DNA of 64,000 bases, from contig OX411547.1 of NCBI GenBank assembly GCA_948146395.1, forward strand, positions 33,150,614 through 33,214,613. The letters run 5' to 3'. Positions 36,481-48,665 of the stretch are shown here, piece by piece. Both the position numbers and the translations under genes were made by a program. The DNA comes from Fragum whitleyi. Taxonomy: Eukaryota; Mollusca; Bivalvia; Cardiida; Cardiidae. The notes beneath the pieces were generated by a model. The model saw only the letters and a program-made list of their open reading frames with translations. It was not told the origin of the DNA and did not search any database. Position 1 is the first letter of the stretch. Each line of letters starts with the position of its first letter.

Positions 36481-38295
36481 GTCCGTTTGACTTCTATATG
36501 GACCAACCTTTTCATCAATTACATAAAATTGTGTTTGAATGAAGGATCTCTATGGGGAAAATTCAAATGGCATCCCGGGAGTCGCGTGAGATGATGTAAT
36601 AAACTAATATTGACTGTCATATGCATGCGCAGAAAGGACATTCGTGTGAACGAAGTTATCCACTAGTGGTAGTAAACAAACTTAACATTTACCGCTACAA
36701 TAATCAATTAACCATGAAATATCGTTATCCTATTAAGAAATGTGATAAACTCGTGCAAAATACTATATAAAACAAGAAAAAGGTATTTGTCGTTTAAAGT
36801 AAAAGAGAACATTTGTTTTATGTAATCGAATTGTTGTGCACTATTTTCGACGCCATTTTGGAACCCAAGTAACACCGGCCTGACCCAGGATCAGAAGCGT
36901 ATAGGTTGAAAGGTTAAAATAACATCACAAGTGTCGAAACCGTGGTCGTTCTGATGGAAACCCGGTTAACTCGGGTCGAAACCGAGTCCGATATGAACTA
37001 ACCCTGAGTGGTTAAATATTAATTTCAGCTTAATACCATTCCAAAAAATATTTATTGGAAACAAAATGATTTTAAAATAATGATATTGTCTATCTAGTTA
37101 ATGATAATATTTTCGCCCTTTCTGCTCTTAAACACGAGGGGTGGTGAAGGCTGTTTAGTTGTAAATGAATGTAAACAAATGGTAAAAAAACGTGGTTTTA
37201 CACTAAACATTTGACAGAAGAAATGTCCACTATTCCATATTTGGAAAAGCTAATTAGCATATCGACGGTCAGGATATCTTTAACTGAAATATCCCGTGAT
37301 TTGAACTGTTATTACTCGTCTGCTTATCTAGGGGAAATTCAAATGGCAGCCCGGGAGTCGCGTGAGATGATGTAATAATCTAAAATTGACTGTAATATGC
37401 ATGCGCAGAAAGGGCATTCATGTGAACGAAGTTACTCACTGGTGGTAGTAAACAAACTTAACATTTACCGCTACAATAATTAATTAACCATGAAATATCG
37501 TTATCCCGTTAAGAAATGTTATAAACTCGTGCAAAATACTATATAAAATAAGAAAGGAGTATTTGTTGTTCAAAGTAATAGAGAACATTTGTTTTTTGTA
37601 ATCGAATTGTTGTGCACTATTTTCGACGCCATTTTGGAACCCAAGTAACACCGGCCTGACCCAGGATCAGAAGCGTCGAGGTTGAAAGGTTAAAATGACA
37701 TCACTAGTGTCGAAACCGAGGTCGTTCTGTTGGAAACTCGGTTAACTCGGGTCGAAACCGAGTCCGATATGAACTTACCCAATGTTTTCCTCGTGAAAAT
37801 CCCAACGACTTCGTAAAATAATCCTTTTTGATTGGTCTAAATAAGGGAATATGGGGTTCATCTCAGGCTGGATAAATACTTTCATCAATTATCTGGCCAA
37901 ACAGGTTTTTTTTTAACAAATACAGAATACAATAAGATTTGATATCCAAAGGAGGTAAAAACCCTCCAAAACTTATTTCACAAAAATACTCGATTTTATA
38001 CTAAAACGACTTGCCAAAATTCATACACTTTTGACTCTGTCCCTATGCAAATCAGAGCTATTTTTGGATAGACACTTCGCTGTTCCGTTTATTACAGACA
38101 CGAGTAGGTATGAAAGGGAGAAAGTTAACATGTAGACGGACGGACAAAATCACTATTACACCTTCAAAAATTCTGAAACCAAAATTCTTCATGGTATTAG
38201 ATGGAAAATATGATATGACAAGAAAAAAATACGCTTCATTAATTCGATTCTGAGATTTTCGGCGAAATGTTGGTCCATATAGAAGTCAAACGGAC
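36481..38295. mobile_element. 1.8-kb TIR element with two long direct repeats
   Basis: Bounded by perfect 26-bp inverted repeats (GTCCGTTTGACTTCTATATG... at 36481, mirrored to 38295). Inside are two near-identical direct repeats of about 445 bp, at 36554-36999 and 37331-37775, each ending in a small hairpin (actcggGTCGAAaCCGAGT). There is no significant ORF and no clear target duplication. The superfamily is unknown to me. Confidence 0.8.
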
Positions 38296-38590
38296 TATAA
38301 AAGGTTTCACCCGAAAGACGAATAGTTTGTTAGTTTCAATGACGCTTTGTTGCGCGACAGGCATAACGTTTTTATTTACGAATTTGAATTTCAAAAAATA
38401 TGAATAAAAATGAATCAATTTTGTAAAAGATATTATCCACTTTTCTTAAAAATGTTTTAAACACTAGATTAAGCTTTTTATCTTATAACTATACCGATAT
38501 CAATGGGATTACATCCCATATGATATTTTTCATGATATAGCATGGATAATTTTAGGACAGTGACATAATGCGGTAATTTTTAAAAGCTTG

Positions 38591-38755
38591 CATTTCTGTA
38601 AGAAACATCGACGAAAACAAGGCAAATAGAGATTATAAGGTAAATATAATACGCCATTAGTGTATTGTATGAATAAATATCTAATTGGTTGTGGGAATTG
38701 ATAATTGTCACAATTATCAATTCCCCCAACCTCGTTAGATATTTCTTTTCATACA
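38591..38755. repeat. Foldback family, copy 3 (inverted)
   Basis: Opposite orientation to the copies at 21376 and 29931: cgaaaacaaggcaaatagag precedes the hairpin. The hairpin centre is shortened to gataattgtcacaattatc. Confidence 0.72.
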
Positions 38756-38818
38756 AATACTAAGTACATATTATATAATCACTCTAGATAGTATTTATGA
38801 AATAATTTCCTTTTCGCG

Positions 38819-38934
38819 TTGATGTATCCATGAATAAAGTCTGACGGGGAAGAGTTATATGAAAAAGGTAAAATTTTGCTTTGCATATACCCCCCCCCCC
38901 TCCATCCATCAGACTTTATTCATGGACACATCAA
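38819..38934. repeat. Foldback with 26-bp arms
   Basis: The arm ttgatgtatccatgaataaa at 38819 is mirrored at 38909-38934 with one mismatch. The loop carries a run of 13-14 C. An ORF across the right arm is likely spurious. Confidence 0.75.
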
Positions 38935-39249
38935 AGTACGTGGGTTATATGACGTCAAAAGCACCAACGTTCCCGCAAAAGATGACGTTGAGTGAGTATA
39001 ATAAATGGAAGGAGCTATCTGTGTGCATAGTAATACACAAGAATTATGAACTTGATGGCGAATAAAGTTCTATGTATTTTTTTCATAATTCATATATGCG
39101 TTTTACGCCATCGTGTTATAATAAAGAGTAAATGTCTGACAAGGATTCACACGTTCCTCACTTCTTACGTATCGATGTATATGATTGGGATATTTCCAAA
39201 CTTCTAATCCGTTTTATAACTCCCTTTCATCCCTTTCTTTTGGACCCAA

Positions 39250-39690
39250 TACAGTTAGTTACATCGTGAAATTGACATTCATCTCAACCAAAACCATTCT
39301 AAATCACTCACTCAGTGCTCCATTCATTCATTCTAAACACTCACTCAAATCGATCAAAAACGCTCCAAAATCATTAAAAAAGATACAATGAACAACTGCA
39401 TTCAAAATAAATATAAATAGAAAAAATCACGATTTCACTGACATAATTGAAATTGTAAGCGTCTGATTGGTTCTTGAAGAAAAAGGAAACTATTTATAGA
39501 ACATGTATGCATATTCTATTAAAGGGATGTAATAGATATCGCTAATATTGTTCATCCAGAACAAAATTAGCGGTATTGGATTACCTCCCTTTAATTTCAT
39601 ACAAAAATCGCTCAACACACTCATAAAATTTCATTCCAAAAATCATTCAAAACCATTCACAATGTCAATTTCACGATGTTGTTAACTGTA
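39250..39690. mobile_element. Tc1/mariner-like MITE (TA/CAGT ends)
   Basis: TIRs of 30 bp with two mismatches, beginning TACAGTTAGTTACATCGTGA and mirrored at the right end in CTGTA. CAGT termini next to TA are typical of Tc1/mariner elements. The interior has short imperfect cattcaaa/cactca repeats and a central hairpin around 39525-39595. Confidence 0.82.
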
Positions 39691-40007
39691 CCCCTCCCCT
39701 TTCCCCGACCCACGTTCCGTCTATCGGTCATCCTAGATGCCGGGGTTGTTACAAACCGAAACTTTGTGAAGTGGTATATCTGTGATACACTTTCATAAAC
39801 AACTATCAACTTGACATAACCTACTTCAAGTTATGTACCAAACTAATCTTTGTTTATGATCAAACAATGGTTTGTTAGGAACAAACACAACTATCTCTCC
39901 ACCATGTCCTCACGGACTCACGTAATATAACCCTTTATAGCCCATTGCGTAGTCGAACTCAAAAACAATAACGGAGACTCATCTAATGAAAGACCTAATT
40001 ATGATAA

Positions 40008-40215
40008 GCCCGGCTAACTCAGTTGGTAATACGTTCGGACAAACCCTCATCCGACATTATCTAAAGGTCATTGTGTCATGAGTATAAGCCCCTCACCCAT
40101 GGGCGTCTAAGTCACTCATACTGGTCTTGTGCTGGTATAAGAAACTCCCAAAATTATGGACTATCGCACCAGCATCAATGACAAAGGTGGCTTTAAACCA
40201 ATCCACACAACCAAA
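40008..40215 (+). mobile_element. tRNA-Lys-like SINE or pseudogene
   Basis: The head GCCCGGCTAACTCAGTTGG is very close to the start of eukaryotic tRNA-Lys, with an A-box-like TAACTCAGTTGG. A CCATGGGCG further on resembles the acceptor end, but box B is degraded and no cloverleaf forms. The tail (catactggtcttgtgctggt) looks like a SINE body. Confidence 0.6.
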
Positions 40216-41281
40216 CGTATATTCATACGTTCCGTTTGAAATGGTAAGAAACAATGAAAGTGTACGAAAAGTTACGAAAGTTCTACGAAGTGTATTTCAA
40301 TCAATCGTTTAGATTTGGATACAAGAGACACTAGATAGATTAAACTTTACAGTTTCTTGCCATATTGCAATTTCATACAAAAGATGCATAACAAAACGTC
40401 ACAAATAAATGAACAATCTGCAGTTTTTACTTGAACTTGAAAGATAAGCAGAGCTGCTCATGATCTTTGAAAGAAAATTTAACAGTTGCGAAAGAGAGAT
40501 ATTATCCCAAGCAAGTATAACTATTTAGGTACTTGAAATACTATTGCACTATCTATGAGTTTACACTAGATTGTACACTAGATTGGTTCTGCGCGAAAAC
40601 CTTCCATTTTACATTAAGCCAAATTTAAAAGAGCATTTTCGTTTCCAGTATTATATAAATCATTGAACTTTAACACAATTGGGCAAGTATTTAAGTTCTT
40701 ATTAATGTTTTTTTTTTTCTAATATCAGCATGATTTATGGACAAACCAGCAAAATGATATTCGTCCTCTATACAGGTCAAGCACAAACGCTGATTCCTTG
40801 GTATTCTGTTAAAGCTTTGGTCATGCCTTCCAGTTTCAATTCGAAGGGAATGAGATGACAATCGAAATTTTGAAAGACATATTCTCAATTTTGATTATAA
40901 AATACACAGCTATATGGCTTTACTCCTTTTTATACTTATATGCACTGGGTACCCGACTCACATTGATTCTACTGTATAAATTCTGTCTTTATTCACCGAT
41001 TAATCTCTGTAAAAATTCTCTGTAAAGGATTTCATGATTAAGACAGGAACAAGTACTCGAATTAAAAAGACATTGATGATAAAATATATAGTAAGGAACA
41101 ACTGCACAAGATTATAATCAATAAATCACCCGTTTTATTCGAAAACACAGTGACATTTAAGAACAAATACTGGGAGTCGAATGAACGAACGGATGAATTG
41201 ATAAAGGACCTGACAGAGAATATTAATTTATCAATTTCCATCCGCAGATGGAACGCGTTTGGAAATAACTGTTTGATATAT
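40216..41281. other. No gene recognised
   Basis: AT-rich, without supported exons. Confidence 0.45.
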
Positions 41282-41515
41282 GAGCATGTGCGTGACATTT
41301 CCAACAATTCCAAATGTGCGCCAAGCAAAGACTCTGGTCAGACTGTGCACACGGTATGTCCAGAGTCTTTACTTTGCGTTTGGTAGATAGATAAGGCCGC
41401 AAATTATCTAGAGCCATTCAATAAATCTTCTAATAACGCTATTTGGCTATCTATGCTGCTGAATGTTTGCTCCTCACCCACATGTCAAATTGTTGGAAAT
41501 ATCACACACAGGCTC
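41282..41515. mobile_element. GAGCCTG-family MITE
   Basis: 234-bp copy with termini GAGCATGTGCGTGACATTTC and ATATCACACACAGGCTC, flanked by ATAT on both sides. ORFs through it on both strands are spurious. Confidence 0.82.
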
Positions 41516-42136
41516 ATATGTGTTTGGGAAAAAAATTGTCAAAGCGCGCCATGTTGCACGTATTTGCTATGCAATGTGCATGTGGTTTGGTACAGTGATT
41601 ATCAAGAGATAATCTACTGTTATCACTCGATAATCCACCGGAAAGCATTGAGGAAAGTGGAATATCTCGATTACTCGGAAATAACATATCTAACTTTTTT
41701 TTATAAGAAAATTGTATTTTTAAAGTTAAACCGTGACAGTTTCAAAAGAAAGTTTCCAAAAATTATTTACGGATGAAATATATAATCGAAATATAATCGA
41801 AATACATGCAACACCAGGGCATGAAATAATCGATTTTTTCTCAACCACAGTTTAGAATTTTCTCAAATTTCAGCTCGAGATTAAAGCCATAATTAGGTCG
41901 TATACTACAATAAATGAATGAACCTAAAAGATAATATCAATACGTTCAAATTGTTGCAATGTTACAACTTATTGATTAGGTTTTTAGGTTTTTATATATG
42001 AAAATCGAAATTAAAAAAAAAAATACACGCACACAAACACACACACACAAAAAATCTGGAATTGACAGTGATTTTTTCTATGGCTCAAAATTATGGTTTC
42101 CTTTTTAATAACATCGGTCTGCTTTTTTCCCGAAAG

Positions 42137-42215
42137 GGGCTATTCTGTTCGTGAGGTACACTGTAAAACATTACCTGACGATGTCTGTAGGAACAGGCAC
42201 ACAAACACTGAAAGA
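42137..42215 (+). CDS. Candidate TSP1-like exon
   Basis: A 79-nt stretch between a strong acceptor (gcttttttcccgaaag) and a consensus donor (AAAGA|gtaagt). In frame it reads GYSVREVHCKTLPDDVCRNR followed by HTNTER, entered in phase 2 and left in phase 0. G-Y-x-x-R-x-V-x-C matches the middle of thrombospondin type-1 repeats of ADAMTS, ADAMTSL and papilin proteins. No flanking TSP1 exon was found, so the assignment rests on this short motif and the splice signals. Confidence 0.45.
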
Positions 42216-42859
42216 GTAAGTATCATTTTTGTTTTCCAGATTAATTCCTCCAAATTACTATATTTCCATTTCTCCTCTAATTCTTTGGCTTTTTCTCTAG
42301 CTAACGCTCCATTTATGTATATTTTTAAATCATGTTTGCTTCTGAAATATAAAGTGAAACTCCCGAAGATAACTCACGGACCATGTGATAGTCTTTGGAG
42401 CTGCATCATTTATGGCGGGTATCTTGTACCTGATAACAGGGTGGACCATCCTCATTATTCCGATTATAGGTGGACCTTTCACGCGAAAAGGAACAGTCAG
42501 CGACAAGCGAAGATAGGAAATGGTACCCAGCTTTGCACGTGTGCAAACGTGCAAAGCTTAGTATCATTCTTAAACGTTCCTTAACGGTTTTTTGATTCCT
42601 GAACACATGAGAGGTGTTTAACTATAGAGCTGGGACATTGGCAAGAAGTGTCGTTTAGATAACAGAGTGGACAATTCTCATTTCGGTTACCGGGCAGCCC
42701 GACACGCGAAAAGGGACAGTAAAGGATTTCAAAACAAGCTTCCGATTACCCTGCGTTTGAAAAAAAAAAAAAACTACAAAGTTCTTAACTGCTGACCACG
42801 TTGGCATTTTTAGTTGGGGAACGCTCAAACAGCATTTTCTTCTAGTTTTTTCGGCTAAA

Positions 42860-43269
42860 TACAGTTAACAACATCGTGAAATTGATAAGGTGAATCATTT
42901 TGGAATGCTTTTGAAATGAAATTGAATGAGTAGGAGGAGCGAGTTTTGATTGAAATTAAAGGGAGGTAATCCAATAACGCTAATTTTGTTCCGGGTGAAC
43001 AAAATTAGTGATAATTTTATTACCTTTGATAAAATATGCATACACGTTTTATAAATGGCTTCATATTTCTTCAAGAACCAATCAGACGCTCAAAATTTTA
43101 TTTTTTCAGTGCTATATCTATTTAGAATGAAGCTATTGATCTTATCTTTTTGGTGATTTTGGAGCGTTTTAAATGGTTTGAGTGAGTGTTTGGAATGAAT
43201 GAAATGAGCGCTGAGTGAGCGATTACAATGGTTTTGATCGAGATGAATGTCAATTTCACTAATACTGTA
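42860..43269. mobile_element. Tc1/mariner-like MITE, second copy
   Basis: Inverted-orientation relative of the element at 39250, starting TACAGTTAACAACATCGTGA and ending in AATACTGTA. It has the same central hairpin (acaaaattag region, 42985-43010) and lies between the TSP1-like and spacer-like exon candidates. Confidence 0.78.
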
Positions 43270-43558
43270 AAAAATAGAAATGCGCGTTGTGGTTCCGAAT
43301 GAGTGACTTCCGCTTATTTCAAACTTTTTGGATGACTGACTTAAACGTCGTTACTACAGTTTACTAGTATATCGAGATCATGAGGGACGGGGACACTACC
43401 TGAGAAAACATTCACTATCAATATATTTCCTTGAAATCCCGTCATAATCCAGTAATACAGGTGCGATCAAAATAAAATGATGATCTTTGTCGTAGCAAAC
43501 ATTGTGGGAAAGGGGGAAAGGCTAAATCAGCTGGTAAATTCTGGTTTTATCTTCACAG

Positions 43559-43664
43559 CGCGGAGCTTTTGTTATAACCTATTGGCCATCGTGACTGCCG
43601 GGTCTGCGCGGATTGAGATTTTTTTTCAAATAAACATATCTGAAACCACTGAACAGAATTCAAA
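43559..43664 (+). CDS. Candidate ADAMTS-spacer-like exon
   Basis: After acceptor ttttatcttcacag the frame reads RSFCYNLLAIVTAGSARIEI, then FFQINISETTEQNS, up to a possible donor AAA|gtaata; phase 1 to phase 2. The segment YN-x4-VTAGSARIEI resembles the start of the ADAMTS spacer (GYxxVxxIPAGAxxIxI). It lies 1.3 kb downstream of, and on the same strand as, the TSP1-like exon, which is the domain order of ADAMTS and papilin genes. The phases of the two exons do not join directly, so an exon between them, or a different gene, is needed. A remote similarity read by eye. Confidence 0.3.
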
Positions 43665-44355
43665 GTAATAATCGGGACATGCCCTTTCAGATTTCCTCCT
43701 TACAGCGTAATCGGACGAAAAGAATAAATAGATGCTAGGGTCTGTCGAATAAGCAAACTGTCTTATATGATTAAATAAGAATTCAACCAAAATTCGTAAA
43801 TTTCTGATCGCGTGCAAAATACGAGTGATTTAGGCTGCCAAATCAGCAAAAAGCGGTCCCGCGTAGTGAAATACAGAAACATCTGAGTGCTTTGAAAGAA
43901 ACTTAATTGGAATGATCCATGTCACAGACACCATCGTGTTCCTCTTATTTAAAGTTAAATAACCGACTATAAAAAATAATAGCAAGGGCGTAACTCCCAT
44001 TACGCAATTTACGCAAGTGCGTACAAAATTAATCATCTGTTGAAAATATCGCTAATGAATGATCAAAACATTGAACTTATAGCTTATTCAAGCTGTAGAT
44101 ACGATGTTTTGATTATTCACCAACGCTCACATCATAAAAAGGAAGCGGACGGATGGCACTCATCGATTGTCGCAATCTACACATCGCTTTTATCCTATAT
44201 ATTCTTTGGTTCTCGCCTTCTGAGTGCGTATAGATTTCAAAGTCCTAGATATGCCTTTGAATAGAGTAAAGATTCTGTGCCATTTTCAACAGCGCGAGCT
44301 TGAACTTGTGGATAAATAAGACATTATATCGATGCCCTCATTCATTATGTCACTC

Positions 44356-44548
<193 letters not shown>

Positions 44549-44959
44549 CTAAAAAGAAAACCTGAGTTTTTTACCCCGACAAGCTCCAAGTTCTAAACAT
44601 TCGTTACATTTTTTTTAAACGATAACGAAATTACTTCAACTTTAAAAAGAGTGAAGTGGCTTTAAAGTTTGTGACAAATTGAATATGTTTTGCGGAGTAC
44701 TCCGTTCCCGACTAAGAGGCACCTAAACATGGAAATGGAAGTGGGAAATGAGGTTTTGATGGGGTGTAAACAACTTGATGGGAATGATACGCGCAGATTC
44801 CACTGTTGGTGGGGAGGGAAGGACCATAAAGAAGGGTGTTTAACGAAAAAATCTGGACGAATTTATCTTATTTGAAACATTGCTCAGGATACAGTTATCC
44901 GCTTAGGCACAGTAACAATGTTTTTTTTTTTCCATTTAGCATAAGTTTATTATTCAAGT

Positions 44960-46610
44960 AGTGATATTTTATAATGAAATGCACCACTTTTGTCTCAAGT
45001 TTGTGGGTTTGTTACTCACATTTTGCTGTAAGAAAATGGTTCAACCCTACTCATTAACGAGACTAGCAACATTCAGCATTCAGAAAAACAGCATTGAAAA
45101 GGGCAAAGTTCGTAAATTTACGAACATTGCCCTTTTCAATACTGTAGAGACGTCGCAGCGAACTGAGGCTATAAAGCGTAACGTAATTTGACGTTATTTT
45201 TGTAGCGTAAAATTGGAGAAAAATCAAACGCGTTTCATTTGAAACAACTATATGCCATATTTTGAATTATACCAAAAGAGGTGGTTAAAAATGTGAATAA
45301 CTATCGTGTTCAGTGGCGTTTCAAATATTTACAGGGTGAAGAATCTCTGTAATTACGAAACAAATTTAATTTTATATAAACAGAAGCATTGAATTTCCGG
45401 CAAACTAAAAATGGTATTTAAAAAGACAAAAAAACGTATTATTGTTGGTCTTGCTATACTATAAACTCATCAAAATCAAGGAGAACTTTTTATTAAATTC
45501 ATTCCGATGAGTATTTGATTTTTTGGCCAGTAATTTCGCAAAAACGATAAAACGTGAGGCACGCAACGTAAAACGTCATTTAAATGAGAAAGCGTGACAT
45601 TTTTTCAGACTTTTTTAGCACTCTCGTATTAAGCGTTAAATTCACAAAATATAAATTATTATATATATTTTTGGAAATAATAGACTGACCATTTTTCCTA
45701 GTTTAATTTTTATTTAATTTCATCGACATTTGGTAAGATTATGGTAACTCCTGGCGAAAATGGTACGGAAAAAATGACGTAATTTCAAAAAGCGTGACAT
45801 TTTTTCAGACTTTTTCACGCGAATATATTGTATTTAATTAAGGAACGAAAATAAAAAAATAAATTCAAACTGAAGAAATAAAAGTCTGACCATTTTTCTT
45901 AAATGTGGTCAGATTTGACAATTTCCTTTATTTTGTATTATTATTTTTACTTTGAAATTTTTCAGTCGTCATTTTTTTATTCATTTTTAGCAGCGTTACA
46001 CTTTCCGCTATTTTAATTACGTGAAGAGATTTTCGTAAAATTTCATCCAAAACTTTCGAAATTCACACTGCATTTGACCCAATATTCTATGTGTTTGTGT
46101 GTAAAAATTTATTATGATAAAGAGTTTATCCGCGATTTTATGGCATTTTGAACATGTATTGAAAGAGAAGCATGTTACGCGTTACATGCACTTTTTGGCG
46201 ATTTTTTCATAATAAACTTTCGAAATAATATTTTCCATTCACATCCATGGGTTTCAGAATTTAGTGTCTATAAGGTAGAGCTGTTCAAACGCTTTAAAAT
46301 GATGTAAAATAGTGCGCTGTTTTAGCCTATACAGCGATTTTATTTTAAAATTAATAAAAAATATGACTGAATTTCATAAAATAGCCCGACGTTACTGCGA
46401 CGTCTCTGTATTCTTCTGTATTCCTTTGTTTTTAGACACGTTAAATTCCTGAGAATAGTTTTACTATATATATACTCATGTTCGAGTGAATTGATAGGAA
46501 TAATCTCTCTTGATGGTTCTGTGAATGAGTAGGTTTTTTTTATACAGCAAAATGTGAGTAACGAACCATCAAGAGTGAGAAAAAAGTAGTGCATTTCATG
46601 ATAAAATCAG
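44960..46610. mobile_element. 1.65-kb TIR element, diverged
   Basis: The left end (atgaaatgcaccactttt, gttactcacattttgctgta, ctactcatt) is matched in inverse order and orientation at the right end (46500-46605), giving imperfect TIRs of about 90 bp. Further in, gacgtcgca at 45148 mirrors gcgacgtc near 46397. The interior repeats aaagcgtgacattttttcag several times. No transposase ORF is visible. Confidence 0.7.
45092..45147. repeat. Internal palindrome of the 1.65-kb TIR element
   Basis: attgaaaagggcaaagttcg is followed almost at once by its inverse complement, a hairpin with a stem of about 22 bp and one mismatch. It lies in the left part of the larger element. Confidence 0.7.
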
Positions 46611-47904
46611 TACTAAAATAACAAAAAAGCATTCTTTGCATTTTCCCTTGAGTTTAAATGTCTTTTGGTCTAACAGCAGAGAAAATTTTTGAAAAAAAAA
46701 ATGAATAAAATGAAAAAAGAATTTCTTCTTTTCCCTTTTCCAAAAATATTTTCTCAGCCCACTTTTCGTTTTCATTTTCAGCACCTTTCAATTAAGACCT
46801 GTCTTAATTCGCCTTTTAATAAAAACGAAATGGACGTGTCAGATACAGATAATTAGTATAAAATCTTCATAAACAACAATTACAAATATGCATACTTAAA
46901 GTCTCTTTAATTAAAAAATGATAGCACTAAATTGCATGAGTGAATCATCCCGAATTAGTGTCTTTAACTGGTAAGGGGACTACAACTATTCCCTGACCCA
47001 AAGGTCTACTTCAGATATAACATCGTTAAATTGTATTCATGTTATCAAAATCATTCAAAATTATTCACTCAACGCTCTTTTTATTCATTCCAGACATTCG
47101 CTTAAATCGATAAAATACGTGCCGAAATCATTTGAAAACATTTCGAAATCGTTCAAGACTATCATCATTTGACTGTTAAAAATCGTTCAAATTATTCTAT
47201 GATTTTTTTTGACTGGTGTTGATCTTTTTTACCGTCTCAATTGTTCTCCATCAAGAGCAGATGAGCTATTTGAAAGAATCCTATGGATAGCTTCGAGGTC
47301 AAGGTCACAATTCATGAACAAACGTTTAGATTTTGCGCGCTCGACCACACTTTTCTTTATAATTTTATCACAGTAAAAAGTTGGATTGTTTGTGGGAAAT
47401 ATATTGAATTTTCAGTGCCGACATTTTCGAGTGATAACCCCTTAACCCGAGGTTAACCACTTTCTGGCATGCTATTACCGGTGATAAATTGAGCTTTGAT
47501 TCAATTGTGAGATAAATCGTCCCCCTATATTTACGTAACTATCATCAACAAACTTACCCTTTTTGTAATAAACATTCCCACAAAAGATTTCTCTTGTTTT
47601 TGTCTTGTAATGTTTTTAAATTTAAGTTATTATAAGTTTAAATCCCGAGACAATGGCAATGAATATTTTATATGAAGGTAATATTTACTCAGACTAATGT
47701 CAATTATTTTTTGCTCTTTTTTACATTTTCCCAGTCTTGAGCCGCCCTTGTTATTTCATGTACGTATCTTTTTCTTCTCAAAATGATGTTTCTTGCTGAT
47801 CTATAATAGATTAAATGTACACGGTTAGTTTTATATTTAATAAATGTGATCGTCTGGGAACTCCGCGAAAGAAATATTTGACCAAAAAAGGGGGCAGACC
47901 TGGG
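46611..47904. other. No gene recognised
   Basis: AT-rich; holds only the MITE fragment at 47018-47185. Confidence 0.45.
47018..47185. mobile_element. Tc1/mariner-like MITE fragment
   Basis: Shares aacatcgttaaattg and the cattcaaaa/ttcactcaacgctc interior with the 39250 element. The right half is missing. Confidence 0.55.
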
Positions 47905-48138
47905 GCTTATTTTACTAAACTTCTTACTGTCTTTTTTTCGTAAGTCAAAGGTTAAATATTGTTCTACAGTAGTAACGAAACATGGATCTCTGCCACGCAC
48001 CCTCTCATTTGAATCGTCATCCATAGACGATTCCAATGAGATATTGCAAGGCAGAATCTAACAATGAAGGAAAACACAAGGTACGATTTGTGATTTTGAC
48101 TTACGATTAATTTTTCCGTAAGATGTTTAGTAAAACGG
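47905..48138. mobile_element. TIR MITE (ttttactaaacttctta ends)
   Basis: Left end ttttactaaacttcttac, right end taagatgtttagtaaaac, with a central palindrome ctcatttgaatcgtcatcca...gacgattccaatgag. A related, left-truncated copy lies at 35565-35785. Confidence 0.7.
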
Positions 48139-48139
48139 A

Positions 48140-48665
48140 CCCCTGGATCCAGCACAGGTCAATCAGAGGTCGCATTTCCAAAAATCCTTTGATAGGAAGG
48201 TGTAGAATGAACAATCTATATTTAAAAATCAGTCAAGCGCGAATCGTCTTGACCCTAGTCAGCCTGCGCAATCCGCGCAGTCTGACAAGTATCGTGATTT
48301 TTCATACGACTCAGATGGTCCATTTTCGCCCGACGCATCACATGTTGATATTATTTGAAAAGTATGCTTTCTCCTCGCTTATTAACATTTGTGACCCGTC
48401 ACGCGAAAAGGGACGATCCGGGAATTCTGTAAAATAAATTATTGAAAGAGATATTTGATCCACCATAGATCAACCAGAAGTCGCATTTCAAAAATTCTTT
48501 CACTGGGAGGTAGATTGATCCTTCTAGATTCAGAAAATAAGCATGGTGCAAAAAGTTTCGACCCGAGTCAGTCTGCGCAGTCCGCGCAGTCTGACTATGG
48601 TCGACACTTTACGCAATACCTAGATGGTCCCTTTTTTTTAAGTTGCGTGACGGGTCACATTTCTT
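48140..48665. repeat. Repeats with tgacccgtcacgcgaaaagg ends
   Basis: Two overlapping or nested copies of a family with the terminal motif gacccgtcacgcgaaaaggg (48394 and, inverted, near 48650) and internal agtctgcgcagtccgcgcag palindromes. Relatives lie at 27985-28050 and 56008-56544. ORFs here are spurious. Confidence 0.6.

Noticed and set aside
39250..39690. Short repeated cattcaaa/cactca units suggesting a CRISPR-like or satellite array
   Set aside because: Irregular spacing and enclosure by Tc1/mariner-like TIRs; CRISPR is not expected in an animal genome.
42027..42055. Short (CA)n run
   Set aside because: Ordinary short microsatellite with nothing unusual around it.
42217..42584. Continuation of the TSP1-like reading frame for another 120 codons
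   Set aside because: A consensus donor (gtaagt) follows the motif, and the rest has intronic composition and runs into a hairpin repeat.
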